Below, one piece after another: positions 62,479-64,000 of a stretch of 64,000 bases of DNA; position 1 is the stretch's first letter, and each line of letters starts with the position of its first letter. Position numbers and translations under genes: made by a program. Below the pieces are notes generated by a model. That model ran no database searches. It was not told the origin of the DNA and was given only the letters and a program-made list of their open reading frames with translations. The stretch covers positions 124,001 through 188,000 of the forward strand of contig JADJPK010000005.1 of the NCBI GenBank assembly GCA_016713305.1, given 5' to 3'. Source of the DNA: Betaproteobacteria bacterium (lineage in GTDB: Bacteria; Pseudomonadota; Gammaproteobacteria; Burkholderiales; Ga0077523).

Positions 62479-63768
62479 GTGCTCAAGAAATGTCTTCTTG
62501 CGGCAGGAACCGTTGCCGCTCTCGCGGCCGCATTCCCGGCCGCCGCGCTGGACGTCAAGCTCGAGGTCGTTGCCGAAGGTCTCACTCATCCGATGACGAT
62601 GGTTTCTCCGCCGGGAGACGACCGCAAGTTCATCGTGGAGCAGAGCGGCACCATCAAGATCCTCGGTGCCGACGGCAAGCTCATGGATGGCGACTTCCTC
62701 AACATCAAGCACAAGTTGCCGCCTCTCAAGTGGGAATTCGACGAGGAAGGATTGCTGGGCATCGCCTTCCCGCCCGACTTCAAGAAGACCGGCAAGTTCT
62801 ACATCTCCTATACGGCGCAGCTGCGCGGCGATGCGGATCTGGGCAAGCAGCTCTGGTACGCGCACACGAACGTGGTGGCCGAGATGCGCGTCTCGAAGGA
62901 CGACCCCAACAAGGCGGACACGAGCTACGAACGCATCGTGCACTACATCGACTGGCCGCAGTTCAACCACAACGGCCACTGGATCGCCTTCGGTCCCGAC
63001 GGCATGCTGTACATCTCCACCGGTGACGGCGGATACGCCAACGACTGGGGTATCGGCCACAACGTGACGCTCGGCAACGGGCAGGACAAGACATCCCTGA
63101 ACGGCAAGATGCTGCGCATCGATGTGCGCGGCGAGCCCTACACCGTGCCCAAGGACAACCCCTTCGTCGGCAAGAGCGACTACGCGCCCGAGATCTGGGC
63201 CATGGGTTTCCGCAACCCCTGGCGCTGCTCCTTCGACATGGGTGGAACCCACGAACTGTTCTGCGGTGACGTCGGCCAGAACAGCTTCGAGGAGATCGAC
63301 ATCGTCAAGAAGGGCGGCAACTACGGCTGGCGCGCGATGGAAGGCACGCATTGCTTCGACTACGTCAACCCGAACAGCCATCCGGCTAGCTGCAACAAGG
63401 CCGGCATGACCGATCCGATCATCGAGTACAAGAACTGCTCGAACCCCAACTTCGCCGCCAAGGGCGACTGCGAGGGCATCTCCATCACCGGCGGCTATGT
63501 CTACCGCGGCCCGAACAAGGCCTGGGACGGCGTCTACTTCTTCGGCGACTGGAGCAAGTCGTTCATGGTGGCCGAAGGCGTGCTGTTCGCCGGCAAGCGC
63601 TCGGGCGACAAGTGGACGAAGGAAACCGTCAACGTCACGAACATTCCCGGGTTCAAGGACTTCATCCTCGGTTTCGGCCAGGACAACCAGGGTAACGTCT
63701 ATGTGATGGGAACCCGCGCCCGCGGTCCCAACGGCGAGCAGGACAAGATCTACAAGATCGTTCCCTGA
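62479..63768 (+). CDS. Periplasmic glucose/sorbosone dehydrogenase-like (PQQ-type) protein, copy B
   Basis: This 429-residue protein is a second GSDH-family beta-propeller protein. The signal peptide covers about residues 1-23 (ending PAAALDV). FNHNGHWIAFGPDGMLYIST near residue 155 and MGFRNPWRCSFD near 237 are family motifs. Several cysteines between 240 and 335 could form disulphides. The GTG start at 62479 has GGAGGA seven bases upstream. It is divergent from copy A and only distantly similar to it, so the pair probably acts on different or successive substrates. Confidence 0.82.
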   Translation: MLKKCLLAAGTVAALAAAFPAAALDVKLEVVAEGLTHPMTMVSPPGDDRKFIVEQSGTIKILGADGKLMDGDFLNIKHKLPPLKWEFDEEGLLGIAFPPDFKKTGKFYISYTAQLRGDADLGKQLWYAHTNVVAEMRVSKDDPNKADTSYERIVHYIDWPQFNHNGHWIAFGPDGMLYISTGDGGYANDWGIGHNVTLGNGQDKTSLNGKMLRIDVRGEPYTVPKDNPFVGKSDYAPEIWAMGFRNPWRCSFDMGGTHELFCGDVGQNSFEEIDIVKKGGNYGWRAMEGTHCFDYVNPNSHPASCNKAGMTDPIIEYKNCSNPNFAAKGDCEGISITGGYVYRGPNKAWDGVYFFGDWSKSFMVAEGVLFAGKRSGDKWTKETVNVTNIPGFKDFILGFGQDNQGNVYVMGTRARGPNGEQDKIYKIVP

Positions 63769-63809
63769 CGATCTCCGGGGCGCCGGCAGCATCGGCGCCA
63801 TGGTTGACC

Positions 63810-63847
63810 CTCGCCGGGGCGGAACTCCCGCTCCGGCGAGTCGTTTT
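63810..63847 (+). terminator. Rho-independent terminator after GSDH-like copy B
   Basis: CTCGCCGG pairs with CCGGCGAG around an inner GCGG/CCGC stem, followed by TCGTTTT. It lies 13 bases before the next start, so the following gene may have read-through or its own promoter. Confidence 0.75.
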
Positions 63848-63859
63848 GAAAGTGCCAAG

Positions 63860-64000
63860 ATGCGATACACCAAGCTGCGTCACTTCGCCGCCGGCGTCGT
63901 CCTGATGACCGGACTTGTCTCCGGCTCGCCCGCTCGGGCGGACGAGGAGGAGCCTCCGCCGTTTCCTGCGGAATTGCTGGGTCAGAAGGAGTACATCGAC
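63860..64000 (+). CDS. Exported protein, 3' end beyond the window, possibly a cytochrome c
   Basis: The first 47 residues show a signal peptide (MRYTKLRHFAAGVVL to ARADEEE) and the start of a mature protein ending FPAELLGQKEYID at the window edge. By analogy with the mirror-image module, where a cytochrome follows the GSDH-like gene, this is a good candidate for the partner cytochrome. No haem site is visible yet, so the function is only inferred from position. Confidence 0.5.
   Translation, partial: MRYTKLRHFAAGVVLMTGLVSGSPARADEEEPPPFPAELLGQKEYID

Overview
The window reads as a GC-rich betaproteobacterial chromosome, probably Burkholderiales or a near relative. The evidence is the dense co-directional operons with ATGA overlaps, the Bug-type solute receptor, the LivM-LivG fusion and the furan-catabolism gene set. 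No rRNA or phylogenetic marker is present, so the assignment is an inference.

Left part (1-26.6 kb). The remnant of an IS3-family element runs off the left edge. It is followed by an AraC-type regulator and a long plus-strand operon that matches the known 5-hydroxymethylfurfural/furoate route: a three-subunit molybdenum hydroxylase (hmfABC, with a CoxG-like domain fused to hmfA), a CoA ligase (hmfD), a UbiD/UbiX decarboxylase pair (hmfFG) and an enoyl-CoA hydratase-family protein (hmfE). Two complete branched-chain-type ABC importers, a Bug-type receptor, an SDR, a frameshifted aldehyde dehydrogenase and a membrane di-iron hydroxylase-like gene are interleaved. The likely job is uptake of furanic acids or related aromatics, oxidation of aldehydes, decarboxylation of furandicarboxylate, CoA activation and hydroxylation, ending in 2-oxoglutarate. 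A frameshifted P4-type integrase abuts the 3' end of tRNA-Ala(CGC) at 26.5 kb, so the whole block is probably cargo of a genomic island that extends left beyond the window.

Middle part (27.0-55.7 kb). This is the most unusual region. A 15.6-kb stretch encodes a giant, low-complexity secreted protein built from about 200 units of 25 residues. Each unit carries one RTX-like nonapeptide, and the protein has a type I secretion-like C-terminus. It is followed by a 1714-residue protein with the order TPR, O-GlcNAc-transferase-like GT41, TPR, GT9-like, TPR, GT9-like. Then come two methyltransferases, a further glycosyltransferase-like protein, a type I secretion ABC exporter, its HlyD-type adaptor and an FHA-domain protein. 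I propose that these form one system that makes, glycosylates and exports a giant surface glycoprotein.

Right part (55.7-64 kb). This is a mixed metabolic region: a GhrA-like 2-hydroxyacid dehydrogenase, a TetR regulator divergent from a thioesterase and a frameshifted MFS transporter, an SDR, and two divergent modules that each hold a soluble glucose/sorbosone-dehydrogenase-like (PQQ-type) protein, one with a definite cytochrome c and the other with a truncated exported protein in the same relative position.

A caution applies to the whole window. Single-base frameshifts recur in otherwise well-conserved genes (aldehyde dehydrogenase, integrase, giant protein twice, probably one methyltransferase, MFS transporter). 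Some may be sequence errors rather than real lesions.
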